From Cognatitamlana sp035818475 (lineage in GTDB: Bacteria > Bacteroidota > Bacteroidia > Flavobacteriales > Flavobacteriaceae): DNA of 64,000 bases. Of this stretch, positions 44,677 to 53,404 are shown one piece after another (the first letter of the stretch is position 1; each line of letters starts with the position of its first letter). The notes under the pieces were generated by a model. The model had not been told where the DNA came from. It ran no database searches and was given only the letters and a program-made list of their open reading frames with translations. A program made the position numbers and the translations under genes. The DNA lies in assembly GCF_035818475.1 (NCBI RefSeq), contig NZ_JAYMGV010000001.1, positions 186,001 through 250,000 of the forward strand, written 5' to 3'.

Positions 44677-45444
44677 CTATTCGTTACGTTGTGCAACTGC
44701 TGTTTTTACGGTATTATAACTGGCTTTAATAGCCTCAAAAACTTTAGTTCTAAACGACTGATCTAACTCATTTTCAACATCCTGGAGTAAGGCATTGGCA
44801 TCAACCTTTCCCGTAGTTTCATTATACAATCTGTTTAGAGCTATTTCTTTTTGAGCTTCGGCCAGTAAGGCATCTATATCTGCATTGGTGACTTTCTGGT
44901 TTTTATCTTTTAATGCGTGTACCTGAGCCACAACATCCTGAATTTTTTGTTCTTCAAAACTCAAATTCTTATTAGGGGTCCCGATAATCTTTTGAATATC
45001 TTCATCCTGATGGTTTACCTTTGTCTTAACGGTTGCTACCTCTGTTTTTGGCTGTATTTTATTCTTAATTGTTTTTTCGGGTTTTAAAGTTTCTATAAGC
45101 TTAAGATCCATATTCTTAGCTGTCTCTTCACTAACCATATCATCCTTTTCTTTCCCCTTATTAACCACCACTTTTATGGCTTCATTTTGTTGAATAATCT
45201 CTGGCGTTTGGACAACCTCTGGTGAATTGTTATTTTTTGTTTTGTTATCAAGCATATTATAGGCTACAAACAAAATTCCTATAACACTGGCTGCCAAGCC
45301 CAACCACCAATAGGGTTTCTTATTTTGTTTTTCAACCTGACTATTTAAACGCCCGGATAATTTATTCCAGGACTGCCCAGTTGGCTCTAAAGTTCTTTTC
45401 TCAAGCTTTTCTCTTAAATATTCATCAAATTTACTGGGTTCCAT
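44677..45444 (-). CDS. Putative anti-sigma or membrane partner of the ECF sigma factor
   Basis: A 255-residue protein with one transmembrane segment at about residues 43-62 (KKPYWWLGLAASVIGILFVA). The N-terminal ~40-residue cytoplasmic part (FDEYLREKLEKRTLEPTGQS) and a long Lys/Glu/Asn-rich outer part follow. The arrangement (sigma gene upstream, 14-bp overlap, one membrane helix) is that of an anti-sigma factor, but no ZAS/HxxxCxxC motif is present. Function is inferred from position. Confidence 0.78.
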   Translation of the reverse strand: MEPSKFDEYLREKLEKRTLEPTGQSWNKLSGRLNSQVEKQNKKPYWWLGLAASVIGILFVAYNMLDNKTKNNNSPEVVQTPEIIQQNEAIKVVVNKGKEKDDMVSEETAKNMDLKLIETLKPEKTIKNKIQPKTEVATVKTKVNHQDEDIQKIIGTPNKNLSFEEQKIQDVVAQVHALKDKNQKVTNADIDALLAEAQKEIALNRLYNETTGKVDANALLQDVENELDQSFRTKVFEAIKASYNTVKTAVAQRNE

Positions 45445-46006
45445 AGCTTAGATTATTTAATTCTTTAATTTTTTCCTGAAGTAGTTTACGTGCTTTGAAC
45501 AACTGCGATTTTGAAGTTCCTGCCGAAATGTTTAGCATCTCTGAAATTTCATGGTGTTTATAACCCTGTACCGCATACATGACAAACACTATTTTATAAC
45601 CTTCCGGCAGATCATCTATAATCTGCTGAATCTGATCCACTTCAATCCCTGAGTTTATATCATCGGTATAGTCATTTTTAAACTCTAATTCATCTGTTGG
45701 GAATTCAATATGCTTCTGCTGTCTTAAAAATGAAATGGACTCCCTGACCATAATTTGTCTAATCCATCCTTCAAAGCTACCTTCAGACCTATAACTTTTT
45801 AGATTAGAAAACATTTTAAAAAAACCATTAAGCATCACCTCTTCGGCATGTTGCATATCTTTAATGTAATACCTACAAACACTAAGCATCTTTGGTGCAT
45901 GCAACTCAAACAACATATGCTGGGCTTCACGATTATTCTTAATCGCTTTTTTGATTAACAACGATTCGTTTTTATGGAGTTGAATAACTTTCAAAAATGA
46001 TTTCAT
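45431..46006 (-). CDS. ECF-family RNA polymerase sigma factor
   Basis: A 191-residue sigma-70 family protein with region 2 (MLFELHAPKMLSVCRYYIKD, NGFFKMFSNLKSYRSEGSFE) and region 4 (IDDLPEGYKIVFVMYAVQGY then KHHEISEMLNISAGTSKSQL), joined by a short linker, so it is an ECF class. It directs transcription from promoters of the AACC-N16-CGTC kind. One such promoter lies directly upstream of this gene, which suggests autoregulation. It overlaps its partner gene by 14 bp. Confidence 0.94.
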   Translation of the reverse strand: MKSFLKVIQLHKNESLLIKKAIKNNREAQHMLFELHAPKMLSVCRYYIKDMQHAEEVMLNGFFKMFSNLKSYRSEGSFEGWIRQIMVRESISFLRQQKHIEFPTDELEFKNDYTDDINSGIEVDQIQQIIDDLPEGYKIVFVMYAVQGYKHHEISEMLNISAGTSKSQLFKARKLLQEKIKELNNLSYGTQ

Positions 46007-46025
46007 TTGGTCCTCTATTTATAAA

Positions 46026-46051
46026 GACGTAAGTTTTTTTAAAAGGGTTGC
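46026..46051 (-). promoter_or_regulatory. ECF-type promoter of the sigma operon
   Basis: On the minus strand GCAACC (46051-46046) is followed, after exactly 16 nt, by CGTC (46029-46026). This is the classical ECF -35/-10 arrangement (AACC-N16-CGTC). It lies 20 bp upstream of the sigma factor ATG. It points to autoregulation by the encoded sigma factor. Confidence 0.65.
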
Positions 46052-46164
46052 CTATGGGGTAAAATATTTTTATAACTATAATTTAAAAAGAATTTGGGAG
46101 GTACTGTTTTTTAAATTGGAAAACTTGGATTTATACGAAAACACACTAACTTTTACATAACATT

Positions 46165-46193
46165 AGATATAAAACGTTAAAACGGTTTTATAT
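46165..46193 (-). repeat. 10-bp inverted repeat between the prenyl synthase and sigma genes
   Basis: GATATAAAAC (46165-46174) and GTTTTATATC (46184-46193) are exact inverted copies around a 9-nt loop. It lies 36 nt after the prenyl synthase stop on its strand. There is no U-tract, so it is a weak terminator at best, or an operator. Confidence 0.55.
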
Positions 46194-46228
46194 CAAGTCA
46201 TTGTACAAACTTCTTCAAAAAGCCTAAA

Positions 46229-47206
46229 TTACTTCTTCCTGTCAATCACATAATTCACCATGAGTTCCAGTGAATTTTTATAATCTGATTCTGGGTATGC
46301 TTGTAATAACTCAAGCGCTTCGGCCTGAAATTGTTTCATTTTGGTAATAGCATAATCCAGGCCTCCATTTGCTTTTACAAAGGCAATAACTTCTTTTACC
46401 CGTTTAGTGTCTTTATTATAATTTTTAACAGAATTAATAAGCCAGTTTCTATCTTTTTTTGAAGCCTGGTTTAAGGTATAGATTAAGGGTAAGGTCATCT
46501 TCTGTTCTTTGATATCAATACCCGTAGGTTTTCCTATTTGGGTGTCTCCGTAATCAAACAGATCATCTTTTATTTGAAAAGCCATACCTATAAGTTCTCC
46601 AAACTTTCTCATCTTTTCTACATCCTGCGATTCGGGTTTTACAGATGCAGCTCCTAAACTACAACATGCCGCAATCAAGGTAGCTGTTTTTTGCCGTATA
46701 ATTTCATAGTAAACAGATTCTGTGATATCCAGTTTACGTGCTTTTTCTATTTGAAGTAATTCGCCCTCACTCATCTCACGAACTGCTATAGAAATGATTT
46801 TTAGCAGATCAAAATCATTATTATCAATAGAGAGCAACAATCCTTTTGACAATAAAAAATCACCTATTAAAACGGCTATCTTATTTTTCCATAGAGCATT
46901 TACTGAAAAAAAACCACGACGCCGGTTACTGTCATCAACCACATCATCATGTACTAAGGTTGCCGTATGTATTAATTCTATGACCGATGCCCCCCGGTAT
47001 GTTCTTTCACTAACCTCTCCGTTTGAAACCATTTTTGCAACCAGAAATACAAACATAGGTCGCATCTGTTTGCCTTTACGATTTACTATATAATGTGTGA
47101 TCCTGTTAAGGAGGGCTACTTTGCTGGACATTGAAAGCTGGAACTTTTGCTCAAAAAGATCCATTTCAAAAGCAATAGGTTGTTTTATTTGCTCTACTTT
47201 TTTCAT
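46229..47206 (-). CDS. Polyprenyl diphosphate synthase (octaprenyl/heptaprenyl type)
   Basis: A 325-residue trans-isoprenyl diphosphate synthase with both aspartate-rich motifs: VHDDVVDDSNRRRG (first) and FQIKDDLFDYGDT (second). These bind the Mg-diphosphate of the allylic substrate and IPP. In Bacteroidetes it probably makes the menaquinone side chain; chain length cannot be read with certainty. It lies 48 bp after rlmN on the same strand. Confidence 0.92.
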   Translation of the reverse strand: MKKVEQIKQPIAFEMDLFEQKFQLSMSSKVALLNRITHYIVNRKGKQMRPMFVFLVAKMVSNGEVSERTYRGASVIELIHTATLVHDDVVDDSNRRRGFFSVNALWKNKIAVLIGDFLLSKGLLLSIDNNDFDLLKIISIAVREMSEGELLQIEKARKLDITESVYYEIIRQKTATLIAACCSLGAASVKPESQDVEKMRKFGELIGMAFQIKDDLFDYGDTQIGKPTGIDIKEQKMTLPLIYTLNQASKKDRNWLINSVKNYNKDTKRVKEVIAFVKANGGLDYAITKMKQFQAEALELLQAYPESDYKNSLELMVNYVIDRKK

Positions 47207-47254
47207 CTAAGGTTTAAAGATACTATTTCAGATGATTTTTACTAAACTCTTTCC

Positions 47255-48295
47255 TCATGTTTTATTTGCCAATTGTCCGCAAGCGGCATCTATATCTTTT
47301 CCTCTGCTTCGGCGTACGTTTACCACTATTCTATTTTTCTCCAGACTATTGATATAATTTTCCAAAGTCTGATTTGCAGCTTGTTGAAATTCACCATCAT
47401 CTATGGGGTTATACTCTATAATATTGACTTTGCTGGGTACATACTTACAAAATTTCACCAAAGCATCTATATCTTTTTGGGTATCGTTTATTCCCTTCCA
47501 AACCACATATTCATAACTTATTTTTCGTTTGGTTTTTGCATACCAATATTCTAAGGCCTCACGTAAATCTTTTAAGGGAAAGGTTTTATTAAAAGGCATA
47601 ATGGCAGTTCTTACTTCATCTATGGCCGAATGCAGAGACACCGCCAAATTAAACTTAACCTCATCATCAGCCATTTTTTTTATCATCTTAGGGACTCCTG
47701 ATGTTGAGACCGTAATACGCTTTGGTGACATGGCCAAACCTTCTACCGATGTAATTTTATCAATAGCTTTAATAACATTGTTATAATTCATCAACGGTTC
47801 TCCCATACCCATAAAAACAATATTACTTAGGGGCCTGTTATGATATAACCTACTTTCTTTATCAATAGCTACTACCTGATCATAAATTTCATCCGGATTT
47901 AAATTACGCATACGCTTTAAGCGTGCCGTGGCACAGAACTTACAATCTAAACTACAGCCTACCTGGCTGGACACACAGGCTGTTGTTCTTGTAGCTGTTG
48001 GAATTAAAACTGATTCTACGATTAACCCGTCATGTAAGCGCACGGCATTTTTTACCGTACCATCCTGGCTACGCTGCATATTGTCTACCTCTATATGGTT
48101 GATGACAAAATGATCCTCCAACATTTGTCGGGTTTGCTTTGAAATATTAGTCATATCATCAAAAGTATGCGCTGATTTTTGCCAAAGCCATTCATACACC
48201 TGATTGCCCCTAAAGGCTTTTTCGCCCTGCTGTTCAAAGAAATCTCTAAGCTGTACTTTGGTTAGTGCCCGTATGTCTTCTTTTTCTGTTGCCAT
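47255..48295 (-). CDS. rlmN: Dual-specificity rRNA/tRNA adenine-C2 methyltransferase RlmN
   Basis: A 346-residue radical-SAM enzyme that methylates A2503 of 23S rRNA and A37 of tRNAs. The cluster motif CSLDCKFCATARLKR (CxxxCxxC) is present, as are GMGEPLMNYNNV, VSTSGVPKMIKKM and the C-terminal VRRSRGKDIDAACGQLA with the reaction cysteine. The candidate -7 box ends only 9 bp before the ATG, so the mRNA leader is very short. Confidence 0.95.
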   Translation of the reverse strand: MATEKEDIRALTKVQLRDFFEQQGEKAFRGNQVYEWLWQKSAHTFDDMTNISKQTRQMLEDHFVINHIEVDNMQRSQDGTVKNAVRLHDGLIVESVLIPTATRTTACVSSQVGCSLDCKFCATARLKRMRNLNPDEIYDQVVAIDKESRLYHNRPLSNIVFMGMGEPLMNYNNVIKAIDKITSVEGLAMSPKRITVSTSGVPKMIKKMADDEVKFNLAVSLHSAIDEVRTAIMPFNKTFPLKDLREALEYWYAKTKRKISYEYVVWKGINDTQKDIDALVKFCKYVPSKVNIIEYNPIDDGEFQQAANQTLENYINSLEKNRIVVNVRRSRGKDIDAACGQLANKT

Positions 48296-48303
48296 ATAAG
48301 TTG

Positions 48304-48311
48304 CAAAAATA
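48304..48311 (-). promoter_or_regulatory. Candidate rlmN promoter -7 box
   Basis: TATTTTTG on the minus strand matches TAnnTTTG, with a TTGA 17 bp upstream. Transcription would start within a few bases of the rlmN ATG (48295). Confidence 0.45.
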
Positions 48312-48420
48312 GTGAAAGGATTTACTAATCAAGAATTATGAAACTATAGTTTTAAAACTTAACCACATAGCTTCAACACAAAGAATGTCTCAAGATAGTT
48401 AGTAAAGATTTGTATATTTT

Positions 48421-48468
48421 ATCAGGTCTTTACCATACTCAACCTGACATTGGTTACTTTAATAACCA
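48421..48468. other. Two short hairpins in the rlmN-queA intergenic region
   Basis: TCAGGT/ACCTGA (48422-48427 with 48442-48447) and TGGTTA/TAACCA (48451-48456 with 48463-48468) form consecutive 6-bp stems. With the larger palindrome at 48519-48618 they fill most of the 384-bp space between rlmN and queA. No credible coding sequence was found in this space. Confidence 0.35.
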
Positions 48469-48518
48469 TTAATCTATAAACTTGCTATATAGAACTTAGG
48501 TTTGTCTGCATTAGGGAT

Positions 48519-48618
48519 TGAGGTATTGTTGAAGCTCTTTTTGTGTTGTTGCGCTTATGCAACACAAAAAAGCGACTACCGGAAAGCCCGACCTTTAGGG
48601 AATGCCCAAAATACCTCA
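48519..48618. repeat. Approximately 100-bp palindromic intergenic element (REP-like)
   Basis: The outer ends TGAGGTATT (48519-48527) and AATACCTCA (48610-48618) are exact inverted copies. Inside is an 11-bp stem TTTTTGTGTTG/CAACACAAAAA (48538-48548 and 48560-48570) with a TTGC...GCAA loop. A GC-richer second arm (GGAAAGCCCGACCTTTAGGG, 48581-48600) follows. Base composition differs from the flanks. It looks like a mobile palindromic or REP-type repeat or a structured RNA, and occurs once in this window. Confidence 0.55.
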
Positions 48619-48635
48619 CATCTATTGAACAAAAA

Positions 48636-48655
48636 AGCCTCTAAAAAAAGAGGCT
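48636..48655 (-). terminator. Intrinsic terminator after queA
   Basis: The stem AGCCTCT/AGAGGCT with a 6-nt loop is followed on the minus strand by a T-run (48636-48631). It lies 25 nt past the queA stop. Confidence 0.85.
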
Positions 48656-48679
48656 CTTTATTATCCGGATTATCTCTTA

Positions 48680-49729
48680 TTATATGATCAACATAGCATC
48701 TCCGTAGCTATAAAACCTGTAACCTTCTTTTACGGCTTCTTCATAGGCTTGCTTTATAAAATCATGGCCTGCAAAAGCGGAAACCATCATCAATAATGTA
48801 GATTTTGGTGTATGAAAGTTAGTAATCATACAGTTAGCTATACTAAAATCATAGGGAGGGAAAATGAATTTATTGGTCCATCCTTCCATTTCATTTAACA
48901 TCCCGCTTGAAGATACTGAGCTTTCTATAGCTCGCATTGCTGTAGTTCCTACGGCACATACGCGACGTTTTTCTGATATTCCCCTATTAACAATAGACAC
49001 TGCTCTTTCATCAATTTTGATCTCTTCACTATCCATTTTGTGTTTAGACAGATCCTCAACCTCAACAGGGTTAAATGTCCCTAAACCAACATGCAATGTA
49101 ACTTCTGCAAAATTAATCCCCTTAATCTCTAAACGCTTTAATAAGTGTTTTGAAAAATGAAGTCCCGCTGTTGGTGCTGCCACTGCTCCTTCATTTTTGG
49201 CAAAAATAGTTTGGTAACGGCCTTCATCTTCAGGCTCTACACCTCTTTTTATATATTTTGGAAGCGGGGTTTCTCCTAGCTCGTTTAATTTTAAACGAAA
49301 CTCTCTGTACGACCCGTCATATAGAAAACGTAATGTACGCCCCCTGGATGTTGTATTATCTATAACCTCTGCTACCAAGGTATCATCATCTCCAAAATAT
49401 AGTTTGTTTCCTATTCTTATCTTTCTTGCAGGATCAACCAACACATCCCAAAGGCGTTGCTCTTCATTTAGCTCTCTTAATAGAAACACTTCAATTCTAG
49501 CTCCTGTTTTTTCTTTATTTCCATACAATCTTGCAGGAAAAACCTTAGTGTTATTTAGAATTAAAACATCCTCCTCATTAAAATAATCAATTAAATCCTT
49601 AAACATTTTATGCTCAATGGTCTGTTCTTTTCTGTTTAAAACCATTAAACGGGATTCATCTCTGTTTTCTGCCGGATATTCTGCTAATAATTCTTCTGGT
49701 AATTTGAAGCCAAAGTTTGATAATTTCAT
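48680..49729 (-). CDS. queA: S-adenosylmethionine:tRNA ribosyltransferase-isomerase QueA
   Basis: A 349-residue enzyme that transfers the ribosyl part of SAM to preQ1 in tRNA, forming epoxyqueuosine. Characteristic segments are LPEELLAEYPAENRDESRLM, VLILNNTKVFPARLYGNKEK, GAVAAPTAGLHFSKHLL, GLGTFNPVEVEDL and NFHTPKSTLLMMVSAFAG. Full length. It has its own promoter upstream (49763-49794) and a terminator downstream, so it is likely monocistronic. Confidence 0.97.
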   Translation of the reverse strand: MKLSNFGFKLPEELLAEYPAENRDESRLMVLNRKEQTIEHKMFKDLIDYFNEEDVLILNNTKVFPARLYGNKEKTGARIEVFLLRELNEEQRLWDVLVDPARKIRIGNKLYFGDDDTLVAEVIDNTTSRGRTLRFLYDGSYREFRLKLNELGETPLPKYIKRGVEPEDEGRYQTIFAKNEGAVAAPTAGLHFSKHLLKRLEIKGINFAEVTLHVGLGTFNPVEVEDLSKHKMDSEEIKIDERAVSIVNRGISEKRRVCAVGTTAMRAIESSVSSSGMLNEMEGWTNKFIFPPYDFSIANCMITNFHTPKSTLLMMVSAFAGHDFIKQAYEEAVKEGYRFYSYGDAMLII

Positions 49730-49762
49730 ACGCTTTGTTTAATATTTTTTATAAGAAAGTTG

Positions 49763-49794
49763 CAAATATACAATCTGCTAATAGGGGTTGTCAA
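49763..49794 (-). promoter_or_regulatory. Promoter of queA
   Basis: On the minus strand TTGACA (49794-49789) and TATATTTG (49770-49763) are 18 bp apart. The -7 box is an exact TAnnTTTG, and the upstream hexamer contains the TTG core. No preQ1 riboswitch-like sequence was seen in the short leader. Confidence 0.55.
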
Positions 49795-49809
49795 GTAAAT
49801 ACGTGATTA

Positions 49810-51033
49810 TTATTTGGTTATTTCAAAACCTATGGATTTTAAATCTTCCCAAAATGTTGGATAGGATTTTGAAACAACCATAGCTTCTTCAATAATAATA
49901 GGCGTTTTTAAAGCTAACGGCGCAAATGCCATAGCCATTCTGTGATCGTGATAGGTTTCAATAGATACATATTCATTAAGGGTTTTTGAAACGGATAGGT
50001 GCAATGACTTATTTGTAATGTCTATTTGCCCCCCTAATTTTTCAATTTCTGTCTTTAAAGCTACCAATCTATCAGTCTCTTTTATTTTTAGAGTATGTAG
50101 CCCAGTCAAATCACAAGGTATACCCAATGCTAAACAGGTTACCGCTATTGTTTGTGCAATGTCCGGGGCATTTTTTAGATCTATAGCCAAAGGTTCTGAC
50201 TTAGAAGCTTCTTTAGTTAAAGTTAATGTATTATTATTAAATGAGGCTTTAACTCCAAAATGTTTGTAAACTTCAACCAATACAGAATCCCCCTGTAGTG
50301 AATTTTCTTTGTATGAAGATAAGGTAATTTGAGTACCAACTTCGCTGATAGCCACAATACTAAAGTAATAAGATGCTGATGACCAATCTGACTCTACGGT
50401 TAAGGTTTTTGGTACTAAATGTGATGTATTGGGTTTTACCGTGATAACATTTCTTTCAAATAAGGTTTCAACTCCAATTTCGTCAAGTAGACTTAAAGTC
50501 ATTTTAATATAGGGAATTGATGTTATTTCGCCTTCTAAGGTTAATTCTAAACCATGTTCCAACTTTGATGCTATAAGCAATAATGCAGAAATATACTGAC
50601 TACTTACTTGGGCATTCAAGGTCGCTTTATGTTTTAAAAGTTTTTTACCTTTTATTTTTATTGGTGGAAACCCTTCATTTTCAACATAGTTTATTTCTGC
50701 ACCCAATGCCTGTAACGCCTCTACTAAAATCTTGATCGGGCGCTCTTTCATTCGTTTTGAACCGGTAAGTATAGTTTCTCTGCCTTCCTGAATTGAAAAA
50801 TAAGCAGTTAAAAAACGCATTGCGGTTCCGGCATGAAAAATATCTACAACCTCTTCCTGCGAACTTAATGCCTTAGTCATTAAATTACTATCATCAGAAT
50901 TTGAAACATTTTCAAGTTTTATCTGCGGGTACAATGCCTGAAGTAACAATAAACGATTGGACTCACTTTTTGAGCCTGTAATTTGAACCGTAGATTGCTT
51001 AGCTATTTTTGATTTTTGGAGTGTAAAGTGCAT
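49810..51033 (-). CDS. aroA: 3-phosphoshikimate 1-carboxyvinyltransferase (EPSP synthase)
   Basis: A 407-residue shikimate-pathway enzyme joining PEP to shikimate-3-phosphate. Segments QITGSKSESNRLLLLQAL, FHAGTAMRFLTAYFS (the GTAxR motif), TGSKRMKERPIKILVEALQA and HDHRMAMAFAPLAL identify it. It is slightly shorter than the ~430 residues of E. coli AroA. It feeds the chorismate used by the aromatic operon at 57916-61832. It lies 35 bp after the MazG-like gene, probably in the same transcript. Confidence 0.96.
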   Translation of the reverse strand: MHFTLQKSKIAKQSTVQITGSKSESNRLLLLQALYPQIKLENVSNSDDSNLMTKALSSQEEVVDIFHAGTAMRFLTAYFSIQEGRETILTGSKRMKERPIKILVEALQALGAEINYVENEGFPPIKIKGKKLLKHKATLNAQVSSQYISALLLIASKLEHGLELTLEGEITSIPYIKMTLSLLDEIGVETLFERNVITVKPNTSHLVPKTLTVESDWSSASYYFSIVAISEVGTQITLSSYKENSLQGDSVLVEVYKHFGVKASFNNNTLTLTKEASKSEPLAIDLKNAPDIAQTIAVTCLALGIPCDLTGLHTLKIKETDRLVALKTEIEKLGGQIDITNKSLHLSVSKTLNEYVSIETYHDHRMAMAFAPLALKTPIIIEEAMVVSKSYPTFWEDLKSIGFEITK

Positions 51034-51068
51034 ACTTTAATACATTCTTATTTAAAGAAGTCGCAAAT

Positions 51069-51395
51069 TTACTTTAATTTTTCGTTATTATGGTGCCTAT
51101 CGTGATCTCGTTTTGCCTTCTTATCCATTCTTTTATCAAATGCCTCTTGTAAATCTACTCCAGTTTGATTGGCAAGGCATAAAAGTACAAACAACACGTC
51201 GGCCAATTCTTCACCAAGATCCTTGTCTTTATCACTTTCCTTTTCGCTTTGTTCTCCATAGCGTCTGGCAATAATTCTGGCTACCTCACCCACTTCTTCT
51301 GTAAGCTGAGCCATATTGGTAAGCTCATTAAAATAGCGAACACCATGCTCATTAATCCAATCGTCAACTATCTTTTGCGCGTTTTGTACATTCAT
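51069..51395 (-). CDS. MazG-like nucleotide pyrophosphohydrolase
   Basis: A 108-residue all-alpha NTP-PPase with the motif EEVGEVARIIARRYGEQ and a DLGEELADVLFVLLCLANQ stretch that supplies the ExxE/ExxD Mg-binding residues. Such small MazG-fold enzymes hydrolyse (d)NTPs to monophosphates, often as housecleaning. It starts directly after the stop of the DUF3857 protein (no gap) and is followed by aroA after 35 bp. Confidence 0.9.
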   Translation of the reverse strand: MNVQNAQKIVDDWINEHGVRYFNELTNMAQLTEEVGEVARIIARRYGEQSEKESDKDKDLGEELADVLFVLLCLANQTGVDLQEAFDKRMDKKAKRDHDRHHNNEKLK

Positions 51396-53393
51396 TTATA
51401 TTCTTGTTAAAACAATTTGCTCCCCCTCTTTCTCTACTAATTGGCTAAAATACAATTTTAATGTTTCATAATATTCGGCCCCAATTATTGGGCTATTAAT
51501 TTTTGATGAGATGATAGCCTGTATTGAGTTATTTGCTAATGAAACATTATATTTAAACGTTCCTAAATTATCAGGTAATTGAAACACTCCTGAATCCGGA
51601 AGGCTTTCTACTTTATATCCTTTGGGTAAACTTATTACAACTCTATACGTTGTTTCTGAAGGATATCCAAAATCTATAGGGAATTCTCTTTTTTCCAGCT
51701 TAAACGGATTTTGAGTTTCTCTAAAAAAGAATAGCGGTGAAAAATACATTTTATCTCCAATAACATCAGCCTGGCTCTCCTTTTCAAACTTATATGATTC
51801 CTGAATAGGCTTATAAATCTCAGCACTATTCTTTACATCAAAATTTGATATTTCAAGGCCATTATATTCATTATCCAGTTTTTCTATATAGTCATCCTTA
51901 TCAACGCCATTGATTTTTTCTCTATAGCTTAATGCATTATGATTGGTTTTAATACTTCTGCAACCTCCTTCAATATCTCCATTTTCGTCCAGACTAACCA
52001 ACACCGAAACTGTGTTTTTTGAAATATGCTTAGGGTATAAATCTACAAAGGTTGAATTTCCTTTTTCATTAATAACCCGGCCTTTCCAATTTAATGTTCT
52101 AAATGGTAAAATGTTGGGCATACAATATATACTTGTTGCATCTAAAAGTATACCATCACCTTCAACAAATTTCACATAACTCACCACGTAGTTATACCCT
52201 TCTCTGGTTGGGAATAAAGGAATCCCATGTCCTCGGGTACTCACCAAAACAGGATAGGCTTTTAAACCGGCATAACGAAGCATGGAGGTTAGCATTAAAT
52301 TTATTTCGGCCACATTGCCTACATTATTCTTAAATGCTTTTCTCACCCCTTCATCAACCATATAACCATAATAGCCATTCCATTTGACTTTATTCTTTAT
52401 AAAATTAAAAATTAATGCTACACGTTTTTTAGGATCTGAAATAAAATTAATAATTGCATCTATTTCTTCTTCGTAATAGCCTGTTTTATTCAATTCACTC
52501 CCAAAACCGTTGCTATCATAAATCTTTTTCACAACATCTTCCCAGGTTGTAGAATAATATTCAATTGGAGTTTCTGGAAATTTCGTGTAGGACAATTCAT
52601 ATTTAATGGACGACCTGTAATTATCAATATTATTGACATGCGGTTCTTTTGTTAATGCCTGAACATCTGAAAGATTATAAGTAGACACCTGCTTTGAAAA
52701 ATCTAAGTCTGAAGAACTAAATTTAGTCCCGGTATAACTTCTTGTTTTACTTCTAAATGTTATTTTACCATGTTTAGTTTCTGTGGTTGGCATAATGGGT
52801 ATATAACCTTTCGTATTCAACTTAAAAATAAAATATTCGGGAGCTTCAAACCTGGCTTCCAATTTTTTTACAGGTATATCATACTGAAAAACAAACTCAT
52901 CTACCTTGGATATAAAAGGAGAAATAATTTTATACTTATATTCAATTACAGAACCTTTCTTAATATTAGGCATGGTAAATTTTGTTTCATTTCTGTATTT
53001 TGATATTTCAGTTTCAAAGATAGATTCCTTTCCTAATTTTGTATCTTCTACCTTACCATCTACAATATTGTAGGTATAGGCTTTCAGACCAGCCATCTCT
53101 TCTTCATCACTACTGTTTTTATAAAGTCTAACAGCCTTAGTGGCATAATCAAATCCTTCTTTGTTATATATTTTAACCCGCTCATGAATCTCAGTTATCA
53201 ATTGAAACCCTTCATTTTCATTGTAATTAAAAAATGTGTTTCTGTGTTTATAGAGGTAAGCGGCATCAGCGATAGAATCTATTGGGCTGAATTTTTCCTG
53301 TAGTTCTTCTTTGGAAACTTTTCCAAATTTAAAATTTTGCGCATAAGTTGTTAAAGTAAAGCTAAACGCTATCAGAACGGCTATTTTTCTCAT
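51396..53393 (-). CDS. DUF3857 protein with degenerate transglutaminase domain
   Basis: A 665-residue exported protein (signal peptide ending at TTYAQNFKFG). An N-terminal DUF3857 beta domain is followed by a transglutaminase-like domain and a C-terminal DUF3858-like domain. At the catalytic Cys position the segment is VGNVAEINLMLTSMLRYAG, with Val361 in place of Cys. The His position is GYNYVVSYV, with Tyr402 in place of His. Only the Asp of LLDATS (418) is kept, so it cannot be an ordinary transglutaminase or protease. It is 11 bp from an intact paralogue upstream and adjacent to the MazG-like gene. Confidence 0.88.
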   Translation of the reverse strand: MRKIAVLIAFSFTLTTYAQNFKFGKVSKEELQEKFSPIDSIADAAYLYKHRNTFFNYNENEGFQLITEIHERVKIYNKEGFDYATKAVRLYKNSSDEEEMAGLKAYTYNIVDGKVEDTKLGKESIFETEISKYRNETKFTMPNIKKGSVIEYKYKIISPFISKVDEFVFQYDIPVKKLEARFEAPEYFIFKLNTKGYIPIMPTTETKHGKITFRSKTRSYTGTKFSSSDLDFSKQVSTYNLSDVQALTKEPHVNNIDNYRSSIKYELSYTKFPETPIEYYSTTWEDVVKKIYDSNGFGSELNKTGYYEEEIDAIINFISDPKKRVALIFNFIKNKVKWNGYYGYMVDEGVRKAFKNNVGNVAEINLMLTSMLRYAGLKAYPVLVSTRGHGIPLFPTREGYNYVVSYVKFVEGDGILLDATSIYCMPNILPFRTLNWKGRVINEKGNSTFVDLYPKHISKNTVSVLVSLDENGDIEGGCRSIKTNHNALSYREKINGVDKDDYIEKLDNEYNGLEISNFDVKNSAEIYKPIQESYKFEKESQADVIGDKMYFSPLFFFRETQNPFKLEKREFPIDFGYPSETTYRVVISLPKGYKVESLPDSGVFQLPDNLGTFKYNVSLANNSIQAIISSKINSPIIGAEYYETLKLYFSQLVEKEGEQIVLTRI

Positions 53394-53404
53394 GGTAAAA
53401 ACGG

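Noticed and set aside
48502..48687. Open frame of 61 codons on the plus strand between rlmN and queA
   Set aside because: It runs through the large palindrome and the queA terminator, has a Cys/Lys-rich unconvincing sequence and overlaps the end of queA.
49730..49800. preQ1 riboswitch upstream of queA
   Set aside because: The leader from the predicted start is too short and has no recognisable aptamer.
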